Assembly (NCBI GenBank): GCA_020161935.1
Contig: JAIUNI010000002.1
Coordinates: 372,001-436,000, forward strand
Origin: Chloroflexota bacterium
Lineage (GTDB): Bacteria; Chloroflexota; Anaerolineae; Aggregatilineales; Phototrophicaceae
Length of the DNA: 64,000 nucleotides
Reading direction: 5' to 3'
Shown: positions 43,946 through 53,475 of the stretch, in pieces
How the letters are laid out: every line of letters starts with the position of its first letter
Position numbering within the stretch: the stretch's first letter is position 1
Position numbers and translations under genes: made by a program
Notes under the pieces: generated by a model
Seen by the model: only the letters and a program-made list of their open reading frames with translations
Told to the model about the DNA's origin: nothing
Databases searched by the model: none

Positions 43946-44953
43946 ATGAGCCAGCATGTTTGGCCCGTATATGGGCATGAATGGGCAGTCGAGCATTTAC
44001 GCAAGAGTATCGCCAACCAGCGGATTCGCCATGCCTACCTGATCGTCGGGGCAGAGTCGATTGGCAAGGAAACCCTCGCGCGTGCGTTAGCCATGACGCT
44101 GAACTGCACCCACAGCGATGCCGATGCCCGCCCGTGTGGGCAGTGCAGCTCGTGTAAGCGGATCGCCAGCGGCAACCATCCCGACATGATCTATTCCGAG
44201 CTTGATGGCACGACCGGCGCACTCAAGATCGAGGAAATACGCAACGTCACGGGCAAGATCGCGCTCAAGCCCTACGAGGCACGCTACCGTGTCGCCATCC
44301 TGCGCGACTTCGACCATGCCCGCCCGCAGGCGCAGGATGCCCTGCTCAAGACGCTGGAAGAACCGCCGCCACAAGCGCTGCTGATTCTCCTCGCGCCGTC
44401 CACCGAGTCGCTACTGGCAACCATCACCAGCCGCAGCCAGATCATCCACCTGCGCCCGCTGCCTGTCGAAACGATCTACAACGTCCTGACGCAGCAGTAC
44501 AACATCGAACACGAACAGGCGGATTTGCTGGCACGGTTGAGCGGCGGGCGGATGGGTTGGGCGCTCCAAGCGATTGCCCAACCGGAAATTTTGGAGCAGC
44601 GCACGGCAGCGATTAATCTGCTAGAAGACCTTGTACCGATGACCCGCGCCCAGCGCTTCGAGATTGCCGAAGACCTGAGCAAAGATAAACTCGCGCTCTA
44701 CCCCCTATTGGAACTCTGGCAGAGCTACTGGCGGGATGTGCTGCTGCTGTGTGAAGGGGTGAGCGACCAACCGGCGAATGTCGACCGCCGCGCCGCGCTC
44801 GAAAAAATCGCGGTAGGTACGTCTACCGAAGCGGTACTGATGGCACTTAAAGCGACACGTACCTTAATCACCAACCTCAGCACCAACCTGAATCTACGCC
44901 TTGCATTAGAGGTGATGTTCCTTGACTATCCCGGATTACCGAATCAGGGGTAA
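43946..44953 (+). CDS. holB: DNA polymerase III delta-prime subunit (clamp loader)
   Basis: The 335-residue AAA+ protein matches HolB/DnaX-like clamp-loader subunits. It has a modified Walker A (GAESIGKETLARALA), a four-Cys zinc module (CGQCSSCKRIASGNHPDM, plus an upstream Cys), AQDALLKTLEEPPPQALLIL and the sensor-1/arginine region TITSRSQIIHLRPLP. It would open the sliding clamp during replication. ATG 43946 lies five bases after GGAG; a GTG at 43943 is in frame. Confidence 0.9.
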   Translation: MSQHVWPVYGHEWAVEHLRKSIANQRIRHAYLIVGAESIGKETLARALAMTLNCTHSDADARPCGQCSSCKRIASGNHPDMIYSELDGTTGALKIEEIRNVTGKIALKPYEARYRVAILRDFDHARPQAQDALLKTLEEPPPQALLILLAPSTESLLATITSRSQIIHLRPLPVETIYNVLTQQYNIEHEQADLLARLSGGRMGWALQAIAQPEILEQRTAAINLLEDLVPMTRAQRFEIAEDLSKDKLALYPLLELWQSYWRDVLLLCEGVSDQPANVDRRAALEKIAVGTSTEAVLMALKATRTLITNLSTNLNLRLALEVMFLDYPGLPNQG

Positions 44954-45121
44954 TATTACCGGATGAGCAAAAGTTGAACAGCTTTTGAACTGTACGGGGT
45001 ATGCGAATCGGCACAGAATGAGATTATTCATTCGTTTAGCCGAAGACAAGTACCCATGATTACGTCTTTTCCAGCATATGCTATACTACCTGTGCCTTCC
45101 AACCAGCGGGAAAAAGTCCGC

Positions 45122-45697
45122 ATGAGTGAATCTACCGAGTTAGTGCTTTTACAGCGGGTGCAAAATGGCGATGAAGATGCGCTGATTGCACTGCACACTC
45201 AATATGCCAATCTGGTCTTTTCGGTCGCTTACCGCGTACTCAACGACCAGATGGGGGCGGAAGAAGTCACGCAAGACACGTTCATGCGTTTATGGAATAA
45301 ATCCTACAGCTATGACCCGGCAAAAGGCCGCTTTACGACATGGCTGCTGACCGTCACACGGCGGCTAGCGATTGACATGCTGCGGCTGCGGCTGCGGCGC
45401 GAACCCAAAGCGGGGATGCTGTTCATGGATGAAGACCCCGCCCTGTGGGAAAATATTCTTTCGGTTGATGGCGGCAGTGATTTACGCCGCACGCTCAAAT
45501 CGGCACTCAGCCAACTCCCTACAGATCAAAGTGAACTGATTGAACTCGTTTATTTCTATGGTATGTCCCACAACGATATTGCCGAAACCCTGAGTATTCC
45601 ATTAGGAACCGTTAAGACGCGCATCCGTTTAGGGATGCAAAAATTAAGATTGGCTTGGGTTGGAGACGAAACAACAGATCCAAATTCAAACAATTAA
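45122..45697 (+). CDS. ECF RNA polymerase sigma factor
   Basis: The 191-residue protein has sigma region 2 (FSVAYRVLNDQMGAEEVTQD, TFMRLWNKSYSYDPAKGRFT, WLLTVTRRLAIDMLR) and region 4 (LPTDQSELIELVYFYGMSHN, IAETLSIPLGTVKTRIRLGM). It belongs to the SigK/RskA-linked type, consistent with the anti-sigma gene 94 bp downstream. ATG 45122 starts the conserved region; a longer frame to 45056 lacks support. It would be held inactive at the membrane until an envelope signal releases it. Confidence 0.92.
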   Translation: MSESTELVLLQRVQNGDEDALIALHTQYANLVFSVAYRVLNDQMGAEEVTQDTFMRLWNKSYSYDPAKGRFTTWLLTVTRRLAIDMLRLRLRREPKAGMLFMDEDPALWENILSVDGGSDLRRTLKSALSQLPTDQSELIELVYFYGMSHNDIAETLSIPLGTVKTRIRLGMQKLRLAWVGDETTDPNSNN

Positions 45698-45791
45698 GCG
45701 TAATCTTTGTTATGACTGTGAAATGTTCATGGTTCTAAAGTAACACCTAATCGCGTGCGCCCCAGCAAGCGCACACATTGAAGTAAAGAAG

Positions 45792-46553
45792 ATGGATAGA
45801 AGCGAACTACTCGACCTCATTCCCGCCTATGCGCTCGACGCACTAGAGCCTGAAGAAAAACTTCAGGTCGAGGCTTTGCTGCGTACCGATGCCGAGGCAC
45901 GGCAGCTCCTCGCGGAATATCAGGACATTACGTCGAACCTGATTATGGCAACACCGGCACGCCGCGCACCGGCACACCTTGAGGGTGATCTACGGAAACG
46001 CTTGGCCGCCAACCGCCCCGCGCAAAGCATACCCTCGCCTGTACCAACTCCGTTGGTCGAGCCGCCTGTCACCGTGCTGCCCACCCGCAAACGCGCGAAT
46101 ATCTGGCTGCCGTTGGTGGCTGCGGCGGCGGTCATCACCATTGTGTTCGGCGCGGTCACGCTGCTCAACCGCAATCCGGCGGAACGCCTGTATAACCAGA
46201 TCATCAGCGCACCCGACCACCTGACAATGCCGATTCCGTCACCGGATGGCACAACGCCTGAGGGCGACATGGTGGCGACGGCTGACGGTACGCAAGCGGT
46301 GATGAAATTGACCCGAATGCCGGAACTCCCCGACGACAGCACCTTCCAACTGTGGCTGATCGACGCGAACGGGGCGCACAGCGGCGGCTTGTTCCCGTTC
46401 ACGGATACATCCTCAACCTATTATGTGGTTGTCCCGCTGACGAAGGGTGTACTCGATTATGCCGCGTTTGGCGTATCAGTCGAGCCGGAAGGCGGCAGCC
46501 CCTCACCCGAAGGCCCATCAACCACGCCGATTGTGGTGGTCAGTACCACATAA
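45792..46553 (+). CDS. RskA-type membrane anti-sigma factor
   Basis: The 253-residue protein has a short cytoplasmic anti-sigma region (ELLDLIPAYALDALEPEEKL), one membrane helix (NIWLPLVAAAAVITIVFGAV) and an outer RskA C-terminal domain (PELPDDSTFQLWLIDANGAH, YVVVPLTKGVLDYAAFGVSV). It lacks a Cys/His zinc motif, as usual for RskA. It should bind and inhibit the upstream sigma factor and be degraded after regulated cleavage. AAGAAG precedes ATG 45792. Confidence 0.9.
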   Translation: MDRSELLDLIPAYALDALEPEEKLQVEALLRTDAEARQLLAEYQDITSNLIMATPARRAPAHLEGDLRKRLAANRPAQSIPSPVPTPLVEPPVTVLPTRKRANIWLPLVAAAAVITIVFGAVTLLNRNPAERLYNQIISAPDHLTMPIPSPDGTTPEGDMVATADGTQAVMKLTRMPELPDDSTFQLWLIDANGAHSGGLFPFTDTSSTYYVVVPLTKGVLDYAAFGVSVEPEGGSPSPEGPSTTPIVVVSTT

Positions 46554-46570
46554 CCCCAGCGCGAACCCAC

Positions 46571-46603
46571 AAAAAGCCCGCATCTAACAGCAGGCTTTTT
46601 TTA
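46571..46603. terminator. Terminator between anti-sigma and topoisomerase genes
   Basis: AAAAAGCC-x-GC...GC-x-GGCTTTTT stem (46571-46600, one mismatch) is followed by more T and is A-rich on the other side. It serves both convergent transcripts. Confidence 0.8.
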
Positions 46604-47641
46604 TTAAGTCTCGGACTCAATCAGTTCGAGCAGGGTCTTTTCTTCCGGCAGCAGCGCGTACGGCGACTTACCCGCACGGTAACGCTTATACATCGGCACG
46701 AGGCGGCCTTCGGTGTGGGCTTTCATAATCAGCGGGTGAATGTAGTACTTGATCGACACGGCCTGCGTATTCCCCAGCGACCCGGCAACGTGTTTGACGC
46801 ATTCACGACCGGCTTTGGCGCTGTCTTCTTCGGAACACATTTCGCACAAGTATTTAATGGCGGTTGATGAGCCGCCCCACGTCCGAAAGACTTTTGCCGT
46901 AAAGGGTTCGCCGGTAATTTCATGCAGATAGGCATTTACGTCTGCTGAACCAACAACGTGATGGCTGCCGTCCTCGTCGTAGTATTGGAACAGGTCATAA
47001 CCGGGAATATCGCGGCATTGTTTAACGATACGCGCCAACCTTTTATCCGTCAGCTCAATCGCGTGTTCCTTGCCGCTTTTGCCCACGAACTCAAACGCGA
47101 CTTTATCACCCTTCACTTCGGCGTGTTTATCCCGCAGGGTGGTGAGGCCATACGAGTCGTTGGTGATGGCGTATTCGTCATTCCCCACACGGATCAACGT
47201 GGTTTCGAGCAGCCTAACCACCGCCGCGAGGACACGATTACGGGAAAGGGTACGCTCGCGCAGGTGCTTTTCGGTGACTTCGCGGATGTGCGGTAAGGCG
47301 TGACCAAACTTGAGGAGTGAGCCGAATTTTTGCTCGCCGCTCATCTGGTTCCACTTGGGATGGTAGCGGTACTGCTTGCGTCCGCGTTCGTCACGCCCGA
47401 CCGCGAGGATATGACCGTTCTTGTACGGACTGATCCACACTTCTTTCCACGCGGGCGGGATCACAATCGCCTCAATCCACTCGCGGGTTTCCTTATCGTG
47501 GATCACCTCCCCCTTCGTATCGAGGTAGGTGAAGCCGCTGCCTTTCTTCTTGCGGCTAAGACCGGGTTTATCGGTCGAGACATAGCGTAAATGGGCTTGT
47601 TTGAGGTTGGTTTCGACATCCATGATTTGTGTATGAACCAT
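46604..47641 (-). CDS. DNA topoisomerase IB (poxvirus/bacterial type)
   Basis: The 345-residue protein matches bacterial type IB topoisomerases. It has an N-terminal domain (FTYLDTKGEVIHDKETREWI, PPAWKEVWISPYKNGHILAV) and a catalytic domain with Arg in TLIRVGNDEY, Lys in GKSGKEH, FRTWGGSSTA and the nucleophile Tyr300 in SIKYYIHP. It relaxes supercoils of either sign by a 3-prime phosphotyrosine intermediate. No ribosome site is clear; candidates are ATG 47641, ATG 47623 and TTG 47650, and I use the first ATG. Confidence 0.92.
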   Translation of the reverse strand: MVHTQIMDVETNLKQAHLRYVSTDKPGLSRKKKGSGFTYLDTKGEVIHDKETREWIEAIVIPPAWKEVWISPYKNGHILAVGRDERGRKQYRYHPKWNQMSGEQKFGSLLKFGHALPHIREVTEKHLRERTLSRNRVLAAVVRLLETTLIRVGNDEYAITNDSYGLTTLRDKHAEVKGDKVAFEFVGKSGKEHAIELTDKRLARIVKQCRDIPGYDLFQYYDEDGSHHVVGSADVNAYLHEITGEPFTAKVFRTWGGSSTAIKYLCEMCSEEDSAKAGRECVKHVAGSLGNTQAVSIKYYIHPLIMKAHTEGRLVPMYKRYRAGKSPYALLPEEKTLLELIESET

Positions 47642-47803
47642 TGATAACAATAAATCGAAAATCTATTGGTTACTGTACCGCGCTCAAAATCAGAAGCAAT
47701 GAGTTAACTAGCCGTGTCGGGATAGGTTAGGTGGCTTATCATGCTTGCAAAATAGGCTGGCAACTTTATACTGAGATGGAAAATCGCCGGGAAGGACTGC
47801 TTC

Positions 47804-48349
47804 ATGTTACCGAACGACCACGCCCAAACGTTTGCCAACGCCCCGATTGAGGATTTACTCAGCATTCTCCTGCGCCAGCTCAAGCGGCCGCTCGGCACGC
47901 AGGGGTTTAAGCTCACGGATGCGGAAGCGAACCGCCTAGCGAGTGAACGGGCGGCGGGTAAAACACCGGAGCGCAGCATCGAACTGGTGACGGCGTTAGA
48001 AGGTATTGTTGACGAAAGCAACGCCGTGCTGGGGGAGATGGGCTTAACGTTCGAAAGCTCCCTTAAAGCCGACCTCAGCACGCTAGGGGGGTGGGAAACG
48101 ACCGCCGAATTCCTTGACCTCGCTAACGAGAAGGCCAACGCTGAACTCCGCATTACGCTGGCCGCCGCGCTGGATATGGCCTTTGTGGGCGACGAACGGT
48201 ATGCGCCGTATCTGCTGTTTTTGGCGGGTGACGATTTCGGCGATGAGACCGTGATCGCCCGGCGGATTTTGAGCTTTGTAACGGGGATTAAACCGGATGC
48301 CCCGGATTGGTTAACAAAGGTTCGCTCATGGCTTGACGACAGCGCATGA
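47804..48349 (+). CDS. Hypothetical helical protein
   Basis: The 181-residue, probably soluble, all-helical protein is not one I recognise. It has an acidic composition and no signal peptide, membrane segment or Cys. Segments such as DLLSILLRQLKRPLGTQGFK and ALEGIVDESNAVLGEMGLTF look amphipathic. AAGGA before ATG 47804, codon use like its neighbours and an isolated intergenic setting support a real gene. It precedes the BON-domain gene by 66 bp on the same strand. Confidence 0.65.
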   Translation: MLPNDHAQTFANAPIEDLLSILLRQLKRPLGTQGFKLTDAEANRLASERAAGKTPERSIELVTALEGIVDESNAVLGEMGLTFESSLKADLSTLGGWETTAEFLDLANEKANAELRITLAAALDMAFVGDERYAPYLLFLAGDDFGDETVIARRILSFVTGIKPDAPDWLTKVRSWLDDSA

Positions 48350-48415
48350 ATAGCGTCTAATTGTGATATTCACGTGTGTTCAAGATACCAACCTGACCAT
48401 TCTGGAGTAAATCCT

Positions 48416-48829
48416 ATGTCCGAACCCGTAGTTATCTCCCAACGCGACGATACGCTCATTTTGGATGATATTCGCCACTTAATTGCCACTTACCCGCCGT
48501 TGGCTAATGACCGCCCTGCCATACATGTCAGTGTCGCGGATGGCTTGGTCACGGTCACCGGTCACGTGATGACCACCAACACGCGCCGTTTTTTCCTCAG
48601 CCGCCTGACCAGCGTTGAAGGCGTGAAAACGATTGATGCTGATGAACTCTATGACGATACCGCTATCCGCCTCGAAGCCAGCCGCCTTATTCCGGCAGGT
48701 GTGCAAGCCAATATCCGTCATGGAGTCGTGATTCTCTCCGGTGAAGCGCCGCAAGATGTGGAGGGGTTAGCAAACCAGATTTTGGCACTGCGCGGCGTGG
48801 AGAAAGTGGTTAGCGGTTTTGGCGGCTAG
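48416..48829 (+). CDS. BON domain protein
   Basis: The 137-residue protein has two BON-like modules (about 15-75 and 76-137): HVSVADGLVTVTGHVMTTNT and ANIRHGVVILSGEAPQDVEG, each followed by a helix. BON domains bind phospholipid or other ligands and often occur in envelope or stress proteins; no signal peptide is seen, so this one is cytoplasmic or peripheral. ATG 48416 follows GGAG at good spacing. Confidence 0.85.
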   Translation: MSEPVVISQRDDTLILDDIRHLIATYPPLANDRPAIHVSVADGLVTVTGHVMTTNTRRFFLSRLTSVEGVKTIDADELYDDTAIRLEASRLIPAGVQANIRHGVVILSGEAPQDVEGLANQILALRGVEKVVSGFGG

Positions 48830-48856
48830 CAAATAGCCCTCGCCAAACCGATAACC

Positions 48857-49984
48857 ATGCGTATTCTGTTCGTCGCCGCCCTGCACCATCCCGAAGTCCT
48901 GCAAGCTGCGATTGCTGCCACCCCCGCCGGTGAGCAGCCACCGCTTTTCCCGACCAGTGCCGCCCAGCACTTCTGGGAGAAAGCGCTCAAAAAGCGCGGG
49001 CATGTGGTCGATGTATTTTACCGGAACTTACCCGCGTGGGGCGGCGAACTGAAATCCCAACGTTATACGAACCGATGGACACCCGCACGGGTCGCCACAG
49101 CGATTGCCTACCGCATCCCGCCGGAGTTTAACCCTGAATACCGGCTGCGTAACCAGCGGCTCATCGACAAAGCGCGAGAATTTAAACCGGATTGGCTGTG
49201 GATGACGGGCGATAACACGGTCATCACCGCCAGCACCCTCGCCCAAATCAAAGCCGAAACTGGATGTAAAGTCATCTACGCAACTGGAACCTCGCCGATT
49301 GTGTTCTCGCGTCCCGTCGAGCGTAAAGCCGCGCCGTTATACGACCTCGTAATCGTGAACGATTATTATCACGGTATACAGTGGTTGGAGTTGGGCGCGA
49401 AGCATATGGATTGTATGCCGATGGTAGCCTGTGATCCGGCGTTTCATCACCCCTACCCCCTCACGCACGAACAGCGCCGCGCCTTCACCTGCGACATCGC
49501 CTTCGTCGGCACACTCATCCCCGACAACCTCTACAGCCAGCGGATACAAGCCCTCGAAGCCCTGCATGATTTTGATTTAGGTGTGTGGAGTGTCCACGAG
49601 GTTCCTAGCTCCCTACGCCCTAAAGCACGCGGCGGTGCGCTCGGCGAGGATATGCTGGAAGTGCTGTCTGCCGCCAAAATGACGATCAATACGCACGGCG
49701 ACTTTATGCGCTACGGCGGCAACATGCGCCTGTTCGAAGCGGCGGCGGTCGGGGTGTTCCAGATTGCGGATAACCTCCCCGGTGTGCAGCGCTGGTTCAC
49801 CGAAGGCGAAACCATCATCACCTACAATGATTTGGACGACCTTCGAGCTAAAGTTCACTACTATCTCGATCACGATACCGAGCGCGAACATATCGTGCAG
49901 CGGGCGCGTGAACACGTCTACACGCATCATACCTATACGCAGCGTGTCGAGCGATTAGAAGCCCTCGTCAGTTCGATCTCGTAG
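48857..49984 (+). CDS. CgeB-like glycosyltransferase
   Basis: The 375-residue protein shows a GT-B-like layout with the CgeB/DUF3880-type N-terminal half (MRILFVAALHHPEVLQAAIA; FKPDWLWMTGDNTVITAS) and a C-terminal Glyco_trans_1_2-like region (GGNMRLFEAAAVGVFQIADN, FTEGETIITYNDLDDLRAKV). It likely transfers a sugar from a nucleotide donor. It is the first of four co-directional genes forming a glycan cluster (to 52462). Confidence 0.82.
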   Translation: MRILFVAALHHPEVLQAAIAATPAGEQPPLFPTSAAQHFWEKALKKRGHVVDVFYRNLPAWGGELKSQRYTNRWTPARVATAIAYRIPPEFNPEYRLRNQRLIDKAREFKPDWLWMTGDNTVITASTLAQIKAETGCKVIYATGTSPIVFSRPVERKAAPLYDLVIVNDYYHGIQWLELGAKHMDCMPMVACDPAFHHPYPLTHEQRRAFTCDIAFVGTLIPDNLYSQRIQALEALHDFDLGVWSVHEVPSSLRPKARGGALGEDMLEVLSAAKMTINTHGDFMRYGGNMRLFEAAAVGVFQIADNLPGVQRWFTEGETIITYNDLDDLRAKVHYYLDHDTEREHIVQRAREHVYTHHTYTQRVERLEALVSSIS

Positions 49985-49997
49985 GCGAGCAGCCACT

Positions 49998-50867
49998 ATG
50001 CCTGATGTTTCGGTCGTCATCGTCAACTACAACACCCGCGAACCCCTGCGGCGCTGCCTCGATTCGATACGTGCTGAACACGGCACCCTTGAGGTTGAAG
50101 TGATTGTGGTCGATAACGCCTCTAAGGACGACAGCGCGGCCATGATCCGGCAGGATTACCCTGAAGTGGTGTTGATCGAACCGGGGCGTAATACATGGTT
50201 CAGCGGCGGCAACAATCTCGGTTTCGCGCAGGCAACAGCCGATGTGATCTACATTCTGAACGCCGATACCCGCTTGCAGCCGAATGGTGTGCAAACCCTC
50301 TTTAACTATCTGCAAGCGCATCCCAACGTCGGCGCTGTCACCTGCCGGATGGAATATCCCGAAGGCGGGCTGCAACAAACCTGCTCGCGCGTACCCCGAT
50401 ACGTCGATCTCCTGCTCGGCTACACCTTCCTCGGTGTGCTGCTGCAAGGTTGGCGTAACCGGCGGCGGCAGGTGATGTGGTACACGGGTTGGGATCGGGT
50501 CAGCACGAAGGTGATTGAGGTCGGCCCCGGTTCAAACTTATTGTGCAAAGCTGAAGCAATCCGGCGCATCAAGGGGTTTGACGAACGTTTAAAGCTGTAT
50601 TTCACCGAGGATGACCTGTGTAAGCAAATCCTTGACGCGGGCTACGAGATACATTTCGTTGAAGGGGCGCTGCTGCTGCATGAAGAACGCGCCAGCACGA
50701 AACAGGTGTGGCTGCTCGCGTCTTACATCTACTTTGAAGACTTGTTATTTTTCACTCAAAAATATTATGGCCGTGTTCGATCAGCTCTTTTGCGGCTGTT
50801 GATGATTCCCACACGCATGGCGATGAACCTCGCCCAACGCTGGCGCGGCGAACGGAGAAGTTTGTAA
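49998..50867 (+). CDS. Family 2 glycosyltransferase (rhamnosyltransferase-like)
   Basis: The 289-residue GT2 enzyme has VSVVIVNYNTREPLRRCLDS, VIVVDNASKDDSAAMIRQDY, DVIYILNADTRLQPNGVQTL (acidic DxD-like site) and the C-terminal GFDERLKLYFTEDDLCKQIL typical of rhamnosyl-type surface-polysaccharide transferases. It lies 13 bp after the CgeB-like gene. Confidence 0.88.
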   Translation: MPDVSVVIVNYNTREPLRRCLDSIRAEHGTLEVEVIVVDNASKDDSAAMIRQDYPEVVLIEPGRNTWFSGGNNLGFAQATADVIYILNADTRLQPNGVQTLFNYLQAHPNVGAVTCRMEYPEGGLQQTCSRVPRYVDLLLGYTFLGVLLQGWRNRRRQVMWYTGWDRVSTKVIEVGPGSNLLCKAEAIRRIKGFDERLKLYFTEDDLCKQILDAGYEIHFVEGALLLHEERASTKQVWLLASYIYFEDLLFFTQKYYGRVRSALLRLLMIPTRMAMNLAQRWRGERRSL

Positions 50868-50935
50868 GGCAAATTTTAACGGACAAAAAATGAGCATCGC
50901 GTTAAAATTATTGAAACACATTTTTTGCACGAATC

Positions 50936-51616
50936 ATGATTAACAAACAACCGAAGTACCATTTGGAGCAGGTTTTTAACCCTGCAAAAGCCCACCCCCA
51001 AGATGCCCACAGTATTCTGATGCGGCTGGTACCGCGCGGCTCTAAAGTGTTGGAGTTGGGCTGTGCGTCCGGCTACCTCTCCGGCTATATGGAGCAAGCG
51101 CTGGGCTGCCGTGTCGTGGGGTTGGAAGCCGACCCGAACGCGACGGCGATTGCTTCGACCCGCTGCACCGAAGTCTATACGGCGGATTTGGATGCGCCAA
51201 ACGCGCTGGACGTTGCCCGCGCGAGTGCGCCGTACGATGTGCTTTTCGCAGCGGCGGTGCTGGAACATCTCAAACAAGCGGAAAATATTCTCCAAGCCGC
51301 ACACGGTTTACTCAAGCCGGGGGCGCTGCTCATCGTCTCGCTGCCGAATGTCGCGCATTGGAGCATCCGGCTGCGGCTGCTGCGCGGCAGTTTCGACTAT
51401 GAAGATTACGGGGTGATGGATAAAACGCATGTGCATCTGTACACGATGAAAACCGGACGCGCCCTGCTGGAACGTAATGGGTACCGGGTCGAAGGTGTCC
51501 ATATCGCCGGCAGCGGGATTCAAAATGTGCTGAATGGAATGCTCGGCAAACGTGCGCCGCTGGTACAACCGAATTTATTGGCGTACGAGCTTATTTACGT
51601 GGCGCGTAAACCGTAG
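50936..51616 (+). CDS. Class I SAM-dependent methyltransferase
   Basis: The 226-residue protein has motif I KVLELGCASGYLSGYMEQAL, acidic VVGLEADPNATA, and YDVLFAAAVLEHLKQAENIL with PGALLIVSLPNVAHW. It belongs to the group often found in polysaccharide clusters, methylating sugars or lipid carriers. No strong ribosome site precedes ATG 50936. Confidence 0.85.
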   Translation: MINKQPKYHLEQVFNPAKAHPQDAHSILMRLVPRGSKVLELGCASGYLSGYMEQALGCRVVGLEADPNATAIASTRCTEVYTADLDAPNALDVARASAPYDVLFAAAVLEHLKQAENILQAAHGLLKPGALLIVSLPNVAHWSIRLRLLRGSFDYEDYGVMDKTHVHLYTMKTGRALLERNGYRVEGVHIAGSGIQNVLNGMLGKRAPLVQPNLLAYELIYVARKP

Positions 51617-51691
51617 GCAGGCGTTCAGGCTGGTAACTGTGCCGCATAATTTGTAGACTTAGCTTTTCGTCAGTCTGCAAAGTTGAGCAAT

Positions 51692-52462
51692 ATGAGCCAA
51701 CCGCCCGAATTCGGCCCCCGTTACGACAGCACACGCCAAGCATGGGAAAACATCTGGGATACCGCATCGGTCGAGCGTGAACTCGTCGAAATTGATTACG
51801 CGCGTTCCCAAAAAACCATCCAAACCTACCTGCCCTACCTCAACAAAGACGGTATTCACCTTGAAGCCGGAAGCGGTCTGAACGCGGTTGTCATCACCCT
51901 GCGTAAATTGGGTTACAACATTGTCGGTCTCGACTACGCCGAAAAAGCGCTGCACACCTCCCACGCTTACGACCACACCCTCCCGCTGCTCGTTGGCGAT
52001 GTTCATGCGCTGCCCCATGCCACCAATTCGCTCGACAGCTACTTATCTTTCGGCGTGCTGGAACATTTCGAGCATGGCATGTCACCAGCGTTGGCGGAAG
52101 CGTTCAGGGTACTCAAACCGGGGGGCGTACTGGTGCTGACCATCCCCTACCCGAACCTCGTCAACCGTTACGTAGCATGGCGGCGCAGAACGCAGGGCGT
52201 AACCGTCCTGAACGATGATGACTTCTACGAAAGCACCTATACCCGCGATGCGCTGGTGCAAAATGTCACGGGGGTCGGCTTTAAGCTGGAAACGGTGCAG
52301 CCCACCAGCCACTCTTATACCCTGTGGGGCATCGGTGGGCCGTTCCGCGCGAAGGGTTACTACCAGACCAGCCAACTTGCCGAAGTCATGGGCGAGTTCT
52401 TGGGCGCGGTGCTGCCGTGGCCGTTCAACTTCAGTACGTTGGTTGTCGCCCGCAAACCTTGA
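51692..52462 (+). CDS. Class I SAM-dependent methyltransferase
   Basis: The 256-residue protein has LNKDGIHLEAGSGLNAVVIT (modified motif I), IVGLDYAEKALHTSHAY, LDSYLSFGVLEHFEHGMSPA and PGGVLVLTIPYPNLVNRYVA. It is a Methyltransf_11-type enzyme. ATG 51692 is preferred over an in-frame TTG at 51683. It is the last gene of the glycan cluster; two adjacent but diverged methyltransferases suggest two methylation steps on one product. Confidence 0.82.
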   Translation: MSQPPEFGPRYDSTRQAWENIWDTASVERELVEIDYARSQKTIQTYLPYLNKDGIHLEAGSGLNAVVITLRKLGYNIVGLDYAEKALHTSHAYDHTLPLLVGDVHALPHATNSLDSYLSFGVLEHFEHGMSPALAEAFRVLKPGGVLVLTIPYPNLVNRYVAWRRRTQGVTVLNDDDFYESTYTRDALVQNVTGVGFKLETVQPTSHSYTLWGIGGPFRAKGYYQTSQLAEVMGEFLGAVLPWPFNFSTLVVARKP

Positions 52463-52506
52463 GCCTATGCTAAAATTGCACCGTAGATCAGTGAAGGTGC
52501 AGCGGT

Positions 52507-53463
52507 ATGAAGCCCATCCGAACCGTCAAAAACCAGTATCAAGGTATCAATGCACATTTGCATAGCTATTGGCAAGCCGAGCATAAATGGAATCGCTTTC
52601 ATAACATCCACATCGGCGATTTACTCAAACTCATGCGTATTCAGCTTCTGCCAATGGGATATACGGCTGCCATTGAGGACTCCCTTCAAATTCGGCGTAT
52701 TAGCAATGATGTGCAGTATCCCAAAGGCGATATTGTCATTCGGGATACAAAACCTTCTGATCGACCGCGAGGCATTCCTCGTTCGCAGCATTCAACTTTA
52801 GTCATTGAAGATTTAATGCTTGACGATATTGATATCGATCATCCCTACGCCGCGATTGTTATCCGAGAAGTTGGATCGGAAGAAAGCGAACCGGTCGCGT
52901 GGGTTGAACTGCTTTCGCCGACCAATAAAGGGGAGAGTAAAGACGCACGAACCTACTTTGCCAAGCGCTGGGCGCTGCTTGAAACCGGTATCGTATTTGT
53001 CGAACTCGACTATTTACACGAAACACCACCAACGTTTGATAATTTGCCGGATTATACGCAAGTTGAACCGGACTCGGAACCTTACCGAATACTGATACTC
53101 GACTCACGATTAGACTTAAGACGTGGTCCTGTTGATTTCCAAGCCTTTGGTGTCGATGATTTAATGCCCCAAATGTCTATCCCATTAAATGGGCAAGATA
53201 AACTGGAGTTTGATTTTGGAGCGGCCTATCAAAAAACGTTTGAAGAAACCTTATATGGCTTCGAAACTGAATTGGATTACGCCCAAATTCCCGTTCATTT
53301 TGAACGCTACAGCCCCCAAGACCAAACCCGCATCATCAGCAGAATGATTACTATTCTAAAAGCCCAACAAGCTGGTAAGGATTTGGAAACGCTAGCGCCA
53401 CTCCCATTGGAATCGGTTGAGCTTCAAGCAGGACTTTCAGAGTTAGCAAAGCTAACGACCTAG
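52507..53463 (+). CDS. DUF4058 family protein
   Basis: The 318-residue protein matches DUF4058 in two diagnostic regions: WNRFHNIHIGDLLKLMRIQL with GYTAAIEDSLQIRR, and VAWVELLSPTNKG...YFAKRWALLETGIVFVELD. The usual PGMDPYLE-like N-terminal box is changed to QGINAHLHSYW. The acidic and Lys residues of VELLSPTNKG recall a PD-(D/E)xK-like core, but no nuclease activity is established. The family is common in Cyanobacteria and Chloroflexota. Confidence 0.78.
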   Translation: MKPIRTVKNQYQGINAHLHSYWQAEHKWNRFHNIHIGDLLKLMRIQLLPMGYTAAIEDSLQIRRISNDVQYPKGDIVIRDTKPSDRPRGIPRSQHSTLVIEDLMLDDIDIDHPYAAIVIREVGSEESEPVAWVELLSPTNKGESKDARTYFAKRWALLETGIVFVELDYLHETPPTFDNLPDYTQVEPDSEPYRILILDSRLDLRRGPVDFQAFGVDDLMPQMSIPLNGQDKLEFDFGAAYQKTFEETLYGFETELDYAQIPVHFERYSPQDQTRIISRMITILKAQQAGKDLETLAPLPLESVELQAGLSELAKLTT

Positions 53464-53475
53464 CTTCTGTCTCCC

